DNA of 64,000 bases from Sanderia malayensis. Its lineage: Eukaryota > Cnidaria > Scyphozoa > Semaeostomeae > Pelagiidae. Shown piece by piece: positions 43,342 through 56,355 of the stretch. The notes below the pieces were generated by a model. That model was given only the letters and a program-made list of their open reading frames with translations. It did no database searches and was not told where the DNA came from. Location of the stretch: positions 5,547,949-5,611,948 of the forward strand of contig RQOL01000729.1 in the NCBI GenBank assembly GCA_013076295.1. The letters are read 5' to 3'. How positions within the stretch are numbered: position 1 is the first letter of the stretch; every line of letters begins with the position of its first letter. Both the position numbers and the translations under genes were made by a program.

Positions 43342-43662
43342 AAGCCCTCAATCATTACATTTAATTTTATTTGGTATATCAACGCATTGTAATTGAATGA
43401 TAGTCTGGCATTCAGCATACATGAAGCCTGTCAGGCCAAATAAAATAAGCTATAAGCTTCTTTTCTCATATCAGTGATATTCGTTTTTCAGTGTTCACAC
43501 CGCTTTGGTTATCATGACAAAGTCATACGAATAATGATGCATAGTTTTGGGATGCACTGTGAAGATGCTAACCAAAAGGTGATTTTGGGCCATGGAAAGA
43601 ATCGCTAACTGCCCAGTCGATGTGTTTTGGGTTAAACATGATGCACAGGGGACAGGTTGTTG
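43342..43662. other. No gene recognised
   Basis: AT-rich sequence between the PHD exon and the start of B1. Nothing could be assigned. Confidence 0.4.
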
Positions 43663-46600
43663 TCCATAAATACTAAAATTGTAGCGGCAAAGGTGTCCGC
43701 ATCAAAGGTAACCCAGTCGAAGTGTTGTAGCCCCTGTAGCCCTTTCTTGTCTCTCTTATTCCTTTGCAAAAACATTCTGAGGTATTCCCCTTCACCTCCT
43801 CCAGTGTCAAGGCTCTTTTTGGCTAAAAATTCCTTTTAATTTTAATGATATTTCCACTTTTATACTTTTAAAATTCTTCCGCCTCCGCTTTCCTGTAACG
43901 AGGCCTTTCTCTTTGGTGTGAGAGGATGGTGTGCCTGCTGTCTTGTTGGCCTTTCGTTTTGCGTGCAAGGGAGATGGCCAGAGCTTCACCACAGCGTCTG
44001 GATAATGTTAGCCTTCTCGAAATGACCGTTCCTGTAATGTTTTGCCTCGCTGAGCCTTTTCGAAACAATGAAACCCTGTTACCTCTCACACTCATCCGCT
44101 CACATCCTCTGTTACCTTGGCCTTCGATTGACAAGGAAAGTGTTCAATTGATTTTTGATTTTCGAATTTGGGATGGGCAGGCGATCGCAAATCCAATGGA
44201 TTTTTTTCGTTAGGTAACTGTTATATGTTTGCTGCCGTTTCACTTGAGATTTCCAACTAAAAGCTTCAAAATTTAACTGGTAAGTGGCTAAGTTCTTTGT
44301 ATTTGCCTTTACTAAACTTCTTTCTATCTCTCTTCCTATCGTTAATTCAATATATTCAGGTCAACTGGTTTCTAGAGATTTTCACACGCTCTAAGTTTCT
44401 AAATACATAATTCTTTGCTTTAGAAATCTCCATTGTACTAAATCAAATACTAAAACCATGAGTGATCAAATTCTGGTTTTATAATAACAGGTCTCGACAC
44501 GACGATCTAAATCACGAATTTCAGAAACAACAATTTCGGGATTTCACTGAACCGAAGGCTTTCTAAACACGTGGAGTTGCCTAAAAGCTATTTTGGTGAT
44601 TTACTATTGCTGACTTGCCATCCGTAGGCTAACATTGTGGATTCATCTTTCATGCACATGACTTTCTTTCGCGATAAAATAAAGTGTGGTCACGCTGGAA
44701 AAGATTGATTTAATTCCACTTGGATTCAAAGTTCTAAAAGTGCCCAGAACTGACCGTAAGCTGCTATTCACAACACGAACATGGATTTAGCATGTAAAAT
44801 ACTTGAGTGAATTGCTTAACTCCCACCATATTTTTATATTCCATTTCTGGGTAGTGTTTGGCGAAGAACAGGCACTGCATTTTTTGAATTTTTAAATTCG
44901 CTCATTAACACCCTTTTTTACGCCTCCAAACATGCACATTCCAGAAAAAAGTTGTGCAAAAAGAAAACTGGGGCGAGGCCCAGGTGACGTAGATGCTGGA
45001 ACACAGGAAATTGACTTTATTGTGTTCAGTACCAAAGCTGGAGCGAAAACTATACTGCAAGCCGGGTTTTTTTTTACCTAAACGTCGGTGTCTCGAGTGA
45101 GCTTCACATACAGTCTTCAGTTGTGCGAGATGGTTTTAAACAATAATATCAATTCGAAATCTATTCAATTAAAGATTAAGAGGAGCAAGTTCTCTTTCAA
45201 CATTTTTTCCATGGAATTGATAGTATGGAAAATTGGTGAGCTCTTATCAATGCATTTATAAGATTTAAACCAGATCGGGTCAGTCAAAAATTTGCAAAAC
45301 TGCTAGGCTGAGCAGGTCCTGGCATGGGTAAGGTAGAATAATGCTATTTTGGACTAATAATGCATGAAAATAACCTGATTTGTCTTATCTGGTGTGTATT
45401 TGAAGCAGCAGCTCATATTTTGGTAATATTTCAAGTTTAGTTATGGTCATAGCTATGTAGAAAAACTCGAAAATCCCTTACAGGAGTGTAAACATTAATG
45501 TCCAGACATCGAAGATTTCACGACTTCAATGTGAATTCGAAGAAAAACTTTGCAGCACAATGTTGGGCTTCATACTGGTGTGCTGGTTTTAATTATATTG
45601 TCTGACTTTGTCAACAATATAAACCTTTACTTTGCCTTAGGTTTCAATGTAATCACCAAGATATATACATAATTTATAACAAGAACTCCATGGCTATGTC
45701 GGCCAAACAATTTCATTTTGAGCAGCCTTTTAACAGCGCATCACTTTAGCATTTCGATATCTTTGACAGAAACCCAAGTAGTAAATACAAAAATAATCCA
45801 TAATTATCTTGCTAAAACCAAGCACACGGCAAAACTTGATAAAATAAATTATAGAACTGATGGAAACGATAAACAAACTTATTATATCACGATTCACAAA
45901 CGTTACTTGGTTGTTTTATCATGCAAATGAAAGAAAGGAAGAATTTGAGTGATGAACAGATAACCACATGAGGCGTGTGAATACTGGAAAAATCCATTGT
46001 CACTACAACCGCTTTGGGGTGAATTTTCAGCCCTTAACAATGCCGAAAATTAAAAGGAAACACATGGGGAGATGTCGATAAGCGTGTTGAAGTGGTTTGA
46101 GCATACATTTGTGTTTATCATTGAAAACAAGGGAGAAAACCGGACGCAGCCTTGATTTTTCCATACTGAAGCCAAAGAGAGAAGTTGATCCCGTTCCGGC
46201 TTCTACGTCACACAACCTCGGCCCAGATCGTTTCATGTTGCGCGACATTTTCAGAAATGGCCTGAAAATTTCACTTTTGGAGCCGTGAAAAGAGGTGTTC
46301 ATGAGCGAATTTCGAAATTTGGAAAGTGCAGTACCTGTTTTTCCGTCAAAGGCTACCCAGAAATGAAATAAAAAAATATGGTGGGAGTAGCCCTTTAAAA
46401 ACTTTAATTATCTGCTATATTTAAAATGACCTTGTGTTATTGAGTGTCGTTGTATTAAAATTGTTCATTCTTTAATCGAAATCTCAAATGAAATTTACAA
46501 ATTCAGTCCGAATCTGCTTTTTCATATTATGTACTCACAAATCTGATCCTTCGCTCACAAAGCATCTCTGCGTAGGGTTCGAGTAGAGGAGTTTCTGTCA

Positions 46601-47031
46601 CACTGGCTAAATTGCTGCTGAAAATTGTGCATCGGAGAAAACATGGACCTGGAACCACTTGGAATGGCAATCGGGGCTCGGAATTACATGCACCGTGTGT
46701 TCTGGGAATGGATGAAACTTTTGAAACTTGCATAATTTCAACTGAAAGTGTATTACTTTGTGTGTCCATCCCACATTTGTTTAAGATCGCTGTTCCACTG
46801 AGATCAGAGGCAATAACAATAGAAAACCCACCCCAACTTTGTTGCAGATTGCTTTCCCACTCAGATCGAAGGGCAAAACAACAGAAACCCAGCCCATTTC
46901 TGTTTAAGATCGCTGTTCCAATCAGATTGAAGGCCAAAACAACAGAAACCCACCCCACTTCTGTTTAAGATCGCTGTCCCACTAACATTGAATGCCAACA
47001 GACTAGGGAGGTGGTGTGCGAAGCGTGCTAG
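43663..47031 (+). mobile_element. Helitron-like family B, copy B1
   Basis: Starts TCCATAAATACTAAAATTGT and ends ...GGGAGGTGGTGTGCGAAGCG followed by TGCTAG, with T next. It matches B2 along most of its length (for example the GGTAAGTGGCTAAG block, the GCACATTCC-type middle, and the 65-bp repeats near the end). About 3.4 kb and non-autonomous. It contains a central part, about 44740-46380, that B2 lacks. The open frames inside are short and not convincing as genes. Confidence 0.75.
46780..46985 (+). repeat. 65-bp tandem repeat near the 3' end of B1
   Basis: About three imperfect copies of a 65-base unit containing AAGATCGCTGTTCCA, GATCGAAGG and ACAGAAACCCACCCCA. The same unit occurs two to three times in B2 at 56155-56300. 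Confidence 0.8.
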
Positions 47032-48185
47032 TAGGGAATTGAAAATTTCAATTGTTCAACAGTTCTTGAACAGATGTATCCATTCCACTTCCCACCCGAA
47101 TGGCCACAACACTTACAACAGATTTATCCCTGCCAATTTCTGCCGCAACCACATTCGGTGGCAGCGAGCGAAGCATGCAGCAAAATTACCAAGATGCCAT
47201 GACCATTGTACGAAAACATGGCAAGCCAGGCATATTCCTTACATTCACAGCCAATCCCAACTGGCAAGAAATTCTAGAGAATTTGCTACCAAATCAGAAA
47301 CCACTAGACCGACCCGACATTGATCAGATCTCTGGCTCACTAAAACAAACCATGCACGCAAGAGGATGTAGATTGCATCATATTAGCAGAGATGCCAGAT
47401 GAGAACACGCAGATGCATGAACACCGAATCATCCAAAAACACATGATGCACGGTCCATGTGGAATTCTCAATCCATCATGCATTTGCATGCGAGATGACA
47501 AGTGCAAAAAGAGCTTCCCAAAAGACCCACAGTAAACAGAACTCAATGTCAATGGATACCCATTGTACAGAAGACGAGGTATGTTAAGATTCATTTTATG
47601 CCATACTTCTCATGTACTCTTTTTCATCTTCGAACAATAAAAATATCACTTTCTTCCAGGGATAACAATTGCCCAACTCAAGCAGCATACAGTTAATGAC
47701 TCTTGGGTTGTGCCACACAATATCCAGCTACTTCTGAAGTTTGACTGTCACATCAACGTGGAGGTCTGTACCACTGTTAAGAGTGTCAAGTAAATTTTCA
47801 AATACATCCACAAGGGCAACGACATGGCACATGTCGAAATCAGAGAGGGTCACGAAGAAGAAAACGGACAACAAGGCATTGCACACGATGAAATATGTCA
47901 GTACCTCAATTCCAGATACGTTGGTCCACATCGAGCAGTATACAAACTCATGCAATACGAAATGTATGACAAAAGTCACACAATCACTCGACTTCCAATT
48001 CACCTGCTAGACCAACAAAATGTGTGCTTCACAGACCCACACCAAACTTCACACAGAAAAAACGACAGCATGCTCACAGCTTACTTCAACCTCAATCAAA
48101 CCGATCCAAATGCTCAACAGTACTTATATAAAGAACTACCAGAGCACTATACTTACAACAAATCAACAAAACAATGGCAATAACG
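47032..48185 (+). pseudogene. Helitron Rep-domain remnant
   Basis: Frames on the plus strand give TTFGGSERSMQQNYQDAMTI, VRKHGKPGIFLTFTANPNWQ and RPDIDQISGSLKQTMHARG, the Helitron-like N-terminal domain. The text then jumps to DCIILAEMPDENTQMHEHRI, KHMMHGPCGILNPSCICMRD and KCKKSFPKDPQ. The HUH segment that should join these parts is missing. Further on, VEVCTTVKSVK and IFKYIHKGNDMAHVEIREG contain the region of the catalytic tyrosines, and YLNSRYVGPHRAVYKLMQYE the downstream part, ending at 48183-48185. It belongs to a different Helitron clade from the one at 21-28 kb. It begins exactly where B1 ends. Confidence 0.8.
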
Positions 48186-48586
48186 CAAGCGCCACACAGC
48201 TTGGGCTGTCATAGGCAGAATATACAATAACTAATGATTTGAGATCTTAATAATTATCGGAGTATTTATGTAAGCTTGCTACTATACATAACGTGTTCCA
48301 AATCAATTATTAGGATCTTCTTGCGAATTGTTGCTGGCCACATGAAACTCACGGGCTACATGATATCATAGTCACAAGAGAAAACTATAGTCTGGAAGCT
48401 TTGAATAGCCTATTGTACTATGTTATTGTGCGACTTTTTTTCGTACCCAGTCCTCTTGAAGGTGCATCAAATTTTGCTGGAAGGTGCTGGTGCATGTCCT
48501 GTCTTATTGTAAATTGCGATATTTTTTCACTGTGTTTACTTAACCTATGCTTAAATATGTGCAAGTTTTAGATCTTGAAAGTGGAT
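48186..48586. other. No gene recognised
   Basis: AT-rich stretch upstream of the THAP gene; it may contain its promoter or 5' end. No clear signals. Confidence 0.4.
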
Positions 48587-49698
48587 ATGCCTGGTGCAAA
48601 TTTTTCCATATACGGTTGCCACACTTCTAGGAACAAGAAATATAAAGGAATTTCGATATTTAAAGTCCCAGCAGCCAAAGACGATTTCAATACAAGTTGG
48701 AGAGGAAGACTTATTCATGTGATAACGAAAGATAGGGTTATCGACAGTAGCTTGAGAAAAAAATCAATAATTGTAACCTGTATATATGCGAAATACATTA
48801 CACTTCTGATCAACTTATTCAGCCAACTTGTATAGAACTTATTCACCGTAAGTACTGTAATTTTCCTTTCATATTTTACAGCAACTTCATTTCCAGTTGC
48901 ACACACAACACAGCAAGAAAGAAGCTTAAGTTTGGCTTGCTAGCTATTTAATGAACTCAACTGGGCCTATTTTATACCCACTGTTTTTATATTTTATTTG
49001 CAGATCAAGATAGAACAACGTTATTACCTGGATCCATTCCAACATTAAATTTACGGAAGAAGACTGTTACTGTGAGCAGGAAAAATTCTGGGCGGGCAAC
49101 CCCCCCCCATAGCCCTTTACTGTCTAGGCCTACTCCATATTTCCAGGGTATGCATATATGTGTTCACATTGATTCCAAATTATTCCTTTTAGTATTACAA
49201 ATCAACAAAAAATTTCAGCAGAATCCATTGCCAAGAAGCATGTTGAGCCACCTAAAATTTTACAAAAATCGTTTTATGGTTCTTTGAAAGAATGTAAGCT
49301 TCGTTCATTGAAATTAAAGCTTGTCGGATGGATAATTGAAAGTTCAGAGGACAGTTATTTAAAAATTATCAAAAATGATGAAAATCACAATCTTCTCTTA
49401 TATTAGATTTATGTGGATGATAGCTTATGATTTACAATACGAATTTATGGGTGGAGTCTTCCAGATGAGCATCAATTGTACATCAACTACAAAAGATCAG
49501 TACGGAACATAACATTGTCTAATTTAGTTGCTGCTGTGATAAGTTATCAACTCTGCTTTGGAATTACAAACCAGAGCTTGGTGAATAATGTTTTATTGCT
49601 TAAACATTGTATCCCAAAGAAATTTGTATTGTTTCCAGAGGAAGATTCCTCTAACCCATTCGGCCAAACTGAATACTATCGATCAGCCAACTGTGGAA
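48587..49698 (+). pseudogene. THAP-domain transposase, 5' part, cut off by A2
   Basis: The likely start is the ATG at 48587. The THAP-like zinc domain reads MPGANFSIYGCHTSRNKKYK, GISIFKVP, SWRGRLIHVITKDRVIDSSL and, after a frameshift near 48765, NLYICEIHYTSDQLIQPT. The C2CH set is incomplete: the first Cys of the family appears as Phe in GANFSIYGC. Then follow RTTLLPGSIPTLNLRKK (about 49010) and LKLKLVGWIIESS, IYGWSLPDEHQLYINYKRSV and RNITLSNLVAAVISYQLCFG, known from THAP9-like element transposases. The gene stops at TEYYRSANCGI where A2 is inserted. Introns may separate 48850-49000 and 49140-49215. The catalytic domain is absent from this window. Confidence 0.7.
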
Positions 49699-51089
49699 TC
49701 TAATATTACTATTCTGCGGAGGTCATGTGAGGGTGGCGAAACTCTGCCTAAAACAATAGATTCGACCCAAAACAATAGGTCGAACACCCAAAAGCAATGG
49801 GACGAAACGGCGAACTGTGTAATCAACAAGGCTTTTTTGAATGGGGGCGCACAAGGTTGGCACTTGCATGGAAAGGCTCCGTTTCTGGAGTAGGCAAAAT
49901 TTATCTATTTTTGCAAGCCTATTTTAAAAGAATTTTTGAGTTATTCCATTAATTACTCCACTAATTGTGCTATCACGAAGAAACTACACTTTACGGTGGC
50001 GAAACTTCCAAATTTGCGTCCCCGACTCCATTTTCCAAAAGAGTATTCGCTCTTCACGTGACCTGTTTCGCCTTTTCCTGCGATTTGATTGGCTCTTTCA
50101 CAACTTCACGTGAACAGTGACGCGTTTTTCGTTATCATGCAAAATTGCCCTCGGCAGGCAGCAGGTACTTTTGGAGAAGACGCATGTTTTTGTACACAAA
50201 AAGTGAGATGGACGCCTTTCAAAATGTTTTACGAGCTGAATTATCTTTGTAAAGAGCTGTTAATTATTTGAAAGACCCCTGGACAGTTGCAGAAAACAAT
50301 AGAGAACACAGGTGTTTGCTTTGTTGTGTTTTTTGAATGAAATAGTTGTAGGTTTTGTAGTAGGCGGCCGCCATTTTTGCTTGGCATGCTAACAATGATG
50401 AGGCCATGGTCAAAGTTTTGAATTTTTCCGGCCCTATTTGCACGTTTTTCCCCATTTAAATTTCTGACAAGTGTTGTCTGATAACACAACTAAAACAATG
50501 TGTTGTTTTTTTTTGTTATTTTTTTACGATTTCCAACAGCAGTTGCTTTTCACTCGGGAAGGAGCAATTTTTCACGCAACACACGTTGTTTTTGCAATTG
50601 GAAAATTCAATTTTAGCCTGCCACAATTGATTATTTTTTACCCAAACATTTTCGATAACTGTTCCCCAACATATTACCTTCATGTTGGTGTTTTTTGAGT
50701 TCAACTGGGTCACTATTTGCCACGGTAAATACTATTTTACTTGCTAAAGTATGTTCAAAGGTTTTGCTTTTTGCACAGCTCCGAAATTTCATTCAAACTA
50801 CTTCCACTAAATGGTCTCTAAGAAATCAGTATTACTTATTTAAGAGATGAGACTATTTGCAACATGTTCGCTGTTTTCTTAGCAACAGTTTGATATATTT
50901 TTTTATTACAGATGGAGTTTAAATTTTCCAGGATTGATTAGGTTTTTGAAAGTAGCTATTTTTTTCAAACTTCACACTGAAATTGTCAACTTTCAGAAAC
51001 GGCTTTCAGGGAGTAGCGTGGGCGCAGGGTGGTCGCTTGCTAGGGGGGGGGGGGAGATTTGACCTCTCACCTTTACTTTCTTTAGAAAT

Positions 51090-53165
51090 GTTACGTCGTA
51101 GTATGTATAGTAAAATATGTATAGTAGGGTATGTATAGTAGGGTATGTATAGTAGGGTATGTAGAGTAGGGTATGTATAGTAGGGTATGTAGAGTAGGGT
51201 ATGCATAGTAGGGTATGTATAGTAGGGTATGTATTGTAGGGTATGTATTGTAGGGTATGTATTGTAGGGTATGTAGTGTAGGGTATGTATTGTAGGGCAT
51301 GTATTGTAGGGTATGTATTGTGGGGTATGTAGGTCATGTATTGTAGGGTATGTATTGTAGGATATGTATTGTAGGGTATGTATTGTAAGGTATGTATTGT
51401 ATGGTATGTATTGTAGGGTAAGTATTGTAGGGTATGTATCGTAGGGTATGTATTGTAGGGTATTTATTGTAGGGTATTTATTGTGGGATATGTATTGTAG
51501 GGTATGTATCGTAGGGTATGTATCGTAGGGTATGTATCGTAGGGTATGTAATGTAGGGTATGTATTGTAGGGTATGTATTGTAGGGTATGTATTGTAAGG
51601 TATGTATTGTAGGGTATGTATTATAGGGTATGTATTGTAGGGTATGTATTGTTGGGTATGTATTGTAGGGTATGTATTGTAGGGTATGTATTGTAGGGTA
51701 TGTATTGTAAGGTATGTATTGTAGGGTATGTATTGTAGGGTATGTATTGTAGGGTATTTATTGTAGGGTATGTATTGTAGGGTATGTATTTTAGGGTATG
51801 TATTGTAGGCTATGTTATGTAGGCTATGTATTGTAGGGTATGTATTGTAGGGTATGTATTGTACGGTATGTATTGTAGGGTATTAATTGTAGGGTATGTA
51901 TTGTAGGGTATGTATTGTAGGGTATGTATTGTATGGTATTTATGGTAGGGTATGTATTGTAGGGTATGTATTGTAGGGTATGTATTGTAGGGTATGTATT
52001 GTATGGTATGTATCGTAGGGTGTGTATGTAGGGAATGTATTGTAGGGTATGTATTGTTAGGTATGTTTTGTAGGGTATGTATTTTAGGGTATGTATTGTA
52101 GGCTATGTTATGTGGGCTATGTATTGTAGGGTATGTATTGTAGGGTATGTATTGTACGGTATGTATTGTAGGGTATGTATTGTAGGGTATGTATTGTAGG
52201 GTATGTATTCTAGGGTATGTATTGTAGGGTATGTATTGTAAGGTATGTATTGTATGGTATGTATTGTAGGGTATGTATTGTAGGGTATGTATCGTAGGGT
52301 ATGTATTGTAGGGTATGTATTGTAGGGTATGTATTGTAGGGTATGTATTGTAGGGTATTTATTGTAGGGTATGTATTGTAAGGTATGTATTGTATGGTAT
52401 GTATTGTAGGGTATGTATTGTAGGGTATGTATCGTAGGGTATGTATTGTAGGGTATGTATTGTAGGGTATGTATTGTAGGGTATGTATTGTAGGGTATTT
52501 ATTGTAGGGTATGTATTGTAAGTTATGTATTGTATGGTATGTATTGTAGGGTATGTATTGTAGTAGTATGTATTGTAGGGTATGTATTGTAGGTATTTTT
52601 TATTTTTTTTTTTTTTTTTTTTTTTTTATTTTGTAGCTATTTATGTGCTATTATTGTAGGGTTGTATTGTAGGTATGTATTGTACGTATGTATTGTAGGG
52701 TATGTATTGTAGGGTATGTATTGTAGGGTATGTATTGTAGGGTATGTATTGTATGGTATTAATTGTAGGGTATGTATTGTAGGGTATGTATTGTAGGGTA
52801 TGTATTGTATGGTATTTATGGTAGGGTATGTATTGTAGGGTATGTATTGTAGGGTATGTATTGTAGGGTATGTATTGTAGGGTGTGTATGTAGGGAATGT
52901 ATTGTAGGGTATGTATTGTTAGGTATGTTTTGTAGGGTATGTATTGTAGGGTATGTATTGTAGGGTATGTATCGTAGGGTATGTATTGTAGGGTATGTAT
53001 CGTAGGGTATGTATTGTAGGATATGTATTGTAGGGTATGCATTGTAAGGTATGTATTGTATGGTATGTATTGTAGGGTATGTATTGTAGGGTATGTATTG
53101 TAGGGTATGTATTGTAGGGTATGTATTGTAGGGTTTGTATTGTAGGGTATGTATTGTAGGGTATG
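51090..53165 (+). repeat. 14-bp minisatellite of A2 (about 2 kb)
   Basis: Unit GTATGTATTGTAGG, about 148 copies if continuous. The left end has variants (GTATGTATAGTAGG and GTATGTAGAGTAGG). Point variants such as GTATGTATCGTAGG recur in blocks, showing local amplification. A T-rich interruption lies at about 52598-52660. Long translated frames through this array (HTLQYIPYN-type) are an artefact of the repeat. Confidence 0.97.
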
Positions 53166-53173
53166 TATGTATG

Positions 53174-53453
53174 TATGGGCATGAGCGGTAGCGAATGCAG
53201 TGCGCAAAGCACGCCAACCAGATTAAGGTTTGTTTACTTGACGGGCTCCGGGGAGGGAGCGAAGCGACCGAACCCAGCTCATGTATGTATGTATGTATGT
53301 ATGTATGTATGTATGTATGTATGTATGTATGTATGTATGTATGTATGGGCATGAGCGGGAGCGAATGCAGCGCGCAAAGCGTGCCAACCACATTAAGCTT
53401 TTGTTGCTTGGGGGGCTCCGGGGAGGGAGCGTAGCGACCGGGTCCCCGGCTAG
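53174..53453 (+). repeat. Duplicated GC-rich 3' block of A2
   Basis: First block 53174-53280, from GGGCATGAGCGGTAGCGAAT to GAACCCAGCTC; then an ATGT microsatellite (53281-53345); then a second block, about 53347-53453, ending in GGCTAG. Each block has a GCGCGC-type hairpin (GCGCGCAAAGCGTGC here) and a GGGCTCCGGGGAGGGAGCG stretch. Only the last block carries the CTAG end. Confidence 0.85.
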
Positions 53454-56355
53454 TCACTATAATACTAAAGTTGGAGCGGTAAAGGTGTTGCGCTCAAAGG
53501 CCAAAGTGGTCAGTTTTGTCCGGGCCGTTTTCAGAATCTGCCTGCTCCATTTATTTCCAAGACCACTCCGAAAATTTCCCTCTACCGTGTATATTTGCAT
53601 AACCTATTTGCTTTTTTGAAGTTCCTTTTGGTTTTCGAGATATTTCCAATTTTCTAACTCGAAAATTCTTCGCCCTTTGTTTTCCCGTAATGAGGCCTTT
53701 CTCTTTCGTGTGAGAGGATGGAGTGCGTGCTGTTCTTTCGCCTTTTGTTTTGCGTGCGGGGGGACGTGTCCAGAGCTTTGTTGGGTACTGAAGCTTTTCA
53801 ATCGAACAAAACGTGTTGTGCTTCGCGACCCCCTGACCAATACGGCGTCTTGATGATGTTTCGTTTCTGTAAAGATCGATCGTGCATTGTTTTGCGTTGC
53901 TAAGCCTTTTCGAAACAATGAAACCCTGTTACGTTTCGCACTTATTCGTTTGCGTCCTTTGTTAGCGTGACCTTTGGTTGACAAGGAAAGTGTGCAATTC
54001 ATTTTTCATTTTCGAATTTGGGATGGGCAGGCAAACCGAATGGATCTTTTTCGTTGGATGCCTGTTTTATTTTTGCTGCTTTTTTACTCGAGATTTCCAA
54101 CTAAAAGCTTCAGGATTTAACTGGTAAGTGGCTAAGTTGTTTCTGTTTGCCTTTACTAAATTTCTTTGTACCTTCTTATCGTCATTTCAACATATTCAGG
54201 TCGACTGGTTTATAGAAATTTTTAAACGGTCTAAAGTTCTAAATAATCCTTTGCTTTAGAAATCCCCACTGTACTAAATCGAATACTAAAACGATGAATT
54301 ATCAAATTCTGCTTTTATAATTACATGTCTGGATCCAACGATCTAAATAAGAATTTCAGAAACAGCAATTTCGTGATTTCACTCAACTGAAAGCCTTCAA
54401 AGCACGTGGTGCAGTTGTCTAAAAGCTATTTTGCCCTCCTTTGCCATCAACTGAAATTTTACTTCAATGTTACTCTTCAGAACTGTTACGAGCAGAACTC
54501 TACTGGTAAGTGGCTAAGTTGTTTCTGTTTGCCTTTACTCAATGTCTTTGTACCTTCTTATCTTGATTTCAATATTTGCAAGTCAACCGGTTTATAGAAA
54601 TTTTTACGCGTTCTAAATTTCTAAATAATTCTTTGCTTTAGAAATCCCCACTGTACTAAATCGAATACTAAAACGATGAATGATCAAATTCTGCTTTTAT
54701 AATGAAGGTCTGGATGACAACGATCTAAATAAGGAATTTCAGAAACAGCAATTTCGTGATTTCACTCAATCGAAGGCCTTCAAAGCACGTGGTGCATTTG
54801 TCTAAAAGCAATTTTGCCCTCCTTTGCCATCAACTGGAATTTTACTTGAATGTTACTCTTCAGAATGTTACGAGCAGAACTCTACTGGTAAGTGGCTAAG
54901 TTCATCTATTTCCTTTACTAAATTCTTTGTATCCTTCTTATCGTGTTTTCAAGATATTCTGATGAGCTGGTTTATAGAAATTTTTGCGCGCTCTAAATTT
55001 CTAAATATTCTTTGCTTTACAAATCTCCACTATATCAAATCGAATACTAAACGATGAATGATCAAATTCTGCTTTTTAAGAACAGGTTTGGATACAACGA
55101 TGTAACTCATGAATTTCAGAAACAGCAATTTCGGGATTTCACTGAACCGAAGGCGTTCTAAACACGTGGAGTTGCCTAAAAGCTATTTTGCTGAATTACT
55201 ATTGCCGACTTGCCATCCGCCTGCTAACATTGTGGATTCATCGTTCAAGCACATCAATTTCTTTCTGGATCAGATAAACGCTGGAAAGGTTGCTTCAATT
55301 CCACTTGGATTCTAAAAGTGCCTGTCACCAGCGTGATTCGCTATTCAAAACACGAAAGTTGTGGATTTTGGCCTGTGAAATGTGAGTAAATTGTTTAAAA
55401 ACTTTCATGATCTGCTGTATTTAAAAGCACTTATATTTAATCATTTCTACTGGTACCTGGGTGTTTAGAGCATTCAACTTCGGGCCCTCTAAAATTTTCA
55501 TAATGGGCTTTGTATTGCTTTCATGGAATTCGTGTAGTTATAAACATGCGTTATTGAGTGCCAACTGGTGTATTAAAATTGTGTATTCTTTAATCGAAAT
55601 CTCGAATGAAATTGATAAATTCAGTCCGAATCTGTTTCTCATATTATGTACTCACAAATCTGATCCTTTGTTCACAAAGTTTCTCTGCATGGGGTTCGAG
55701 TTGAGGCGTTTCTGCCACACTGGCTAAAATAGCTGCTGAAATTTGTGCATGTGAAAAACATGGACCCGAACAACTTGGAATGGCAATCGGGGTCGGGATT
55801 ACATGCACCGTGTGCTCGGGAGATATTTAATCTGTATTTTTTAAGTTGTTTTTTCTTTAATCAAAATCTCGAATCCAGTGGATAAATTTACTCGCAATGG
55901 TTTTCTGATATTACTCGCAAACCTGATCTATTGTTCACAGAGCTTATTCTCTACGTGGGTTTTGAGTTGAGGTGTTTCTGCAACGCTGAATAAAGTGCTG
56001 GATTTCTCGCATCATGGGAAAACATTGACCTGAAACGACCTGGAATGGAAATCGGGGCTCGTGGGTTCCATGGACCGTGTGTTCGGGGAATGGATGGAAC
56101 TAATAAAACTTGCATAATGTCAACTGAAAGTATATTACTTTGCGTGTCCATCCCACTTTTTTGAAGATCGCTATCCCACTCAGATCGAAAACCAAAACAA
56201 CAGCCCACCCCACTTTTGTTGACGATCGCTGTCCCACTCAGATCGAAGGCCAAAACAACAGAAACCCACCCCACTTTTGTTCAAAACCACTGTTCCACTC
56301 AAAGCAAGGCCAACACACTAGGGAGGTGGCGCGCGAAGCGCGCCAGCCTTCCTAG
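53454..56355 (+). mobile_element. Helitron-like family B, copy B2
   Basis: Starts TCACTATAATACTAAAGTTG directly after CTAG of A2 and ends with GGCGCGCGAAGCGCGCC (a 7-bp stem with a GAA loop), seven bases, then CTAG; TC of A3 follows. About 2.9 kb. Hairpin followed after a short gap by CTAG is a classical Helitron 3' end. It contains an expanded 380-bp tandem repeat. No gene was identified; the short minus-strand frame at 53604-54002 is not supported as coding. Confidence 0.8.
54121..55240 (+). repeat. 380-bp tandem repeat in B2
   Basis: Three copies starting at about 54121, 54504 and 54884, each beginning CTGGTAAGTGGCTAAG and containing CTTTGCTTTAGAAATC, CGATGAATGATCAAATTCTG and CAGAAACAGCAATTTCG. 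B1 has only one copy, near 44278. The last copy has a different end. Confidence 0.85.

Larger units (their letters stand above)
49699..53453 (+). mobile_element. Helitron-like family A, copy A2
   Basis: Starts TCTAATATTACTATTCTGCG after A in the THAP gene and ends GGGTCCCCGGCTAG, with TC of B2 next. About 3.75 kb: a 1.4-kb unique 5' part, the 14-bp minisatellite, then two copies of a GC-rich 3' block separated by an ATGT microsatellite. The TC start, CTAG end, insertion between A and T and the 3' hairpin-forming sequence are Helitron features. Only short frames occur. Confidence 0.8.

Noticed and set aside
43868..44213. Overlapping frames in B1 with Arg/Gly-rich peptides
   Set aside because: The frames are not conserved in B2 or B3 and have no domain; they look like chance frames in GC-richer repeat sequence.
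51090..53165. CRISPR-like regular array or telomeric repeat
   Set aside because: There are no spacers between units, the unit is 14 bp, and the organism is eukaryotic. The GTAGGG text resembles TTAGGG only superficially, and the arrays are inside mobile elements.
53281..53345. [12 protein letters not shown] frames over the ATGT microsatellites
   Set aside because: A pure tetranucleotide repeat read in frame. No start context and no domain.
52641..53457. Long minus-strand frames rich in HTLQYIPYNTYP-like repeats (also at 50993-51337, 58828-59371, 61295-61693 and 63419-63802)
   Set aside because: They are translations of the 14-bp minisatellite and ATGT repeats. Frame openness follows from the repeat unit lacking stops, and nothing supports real proteins.
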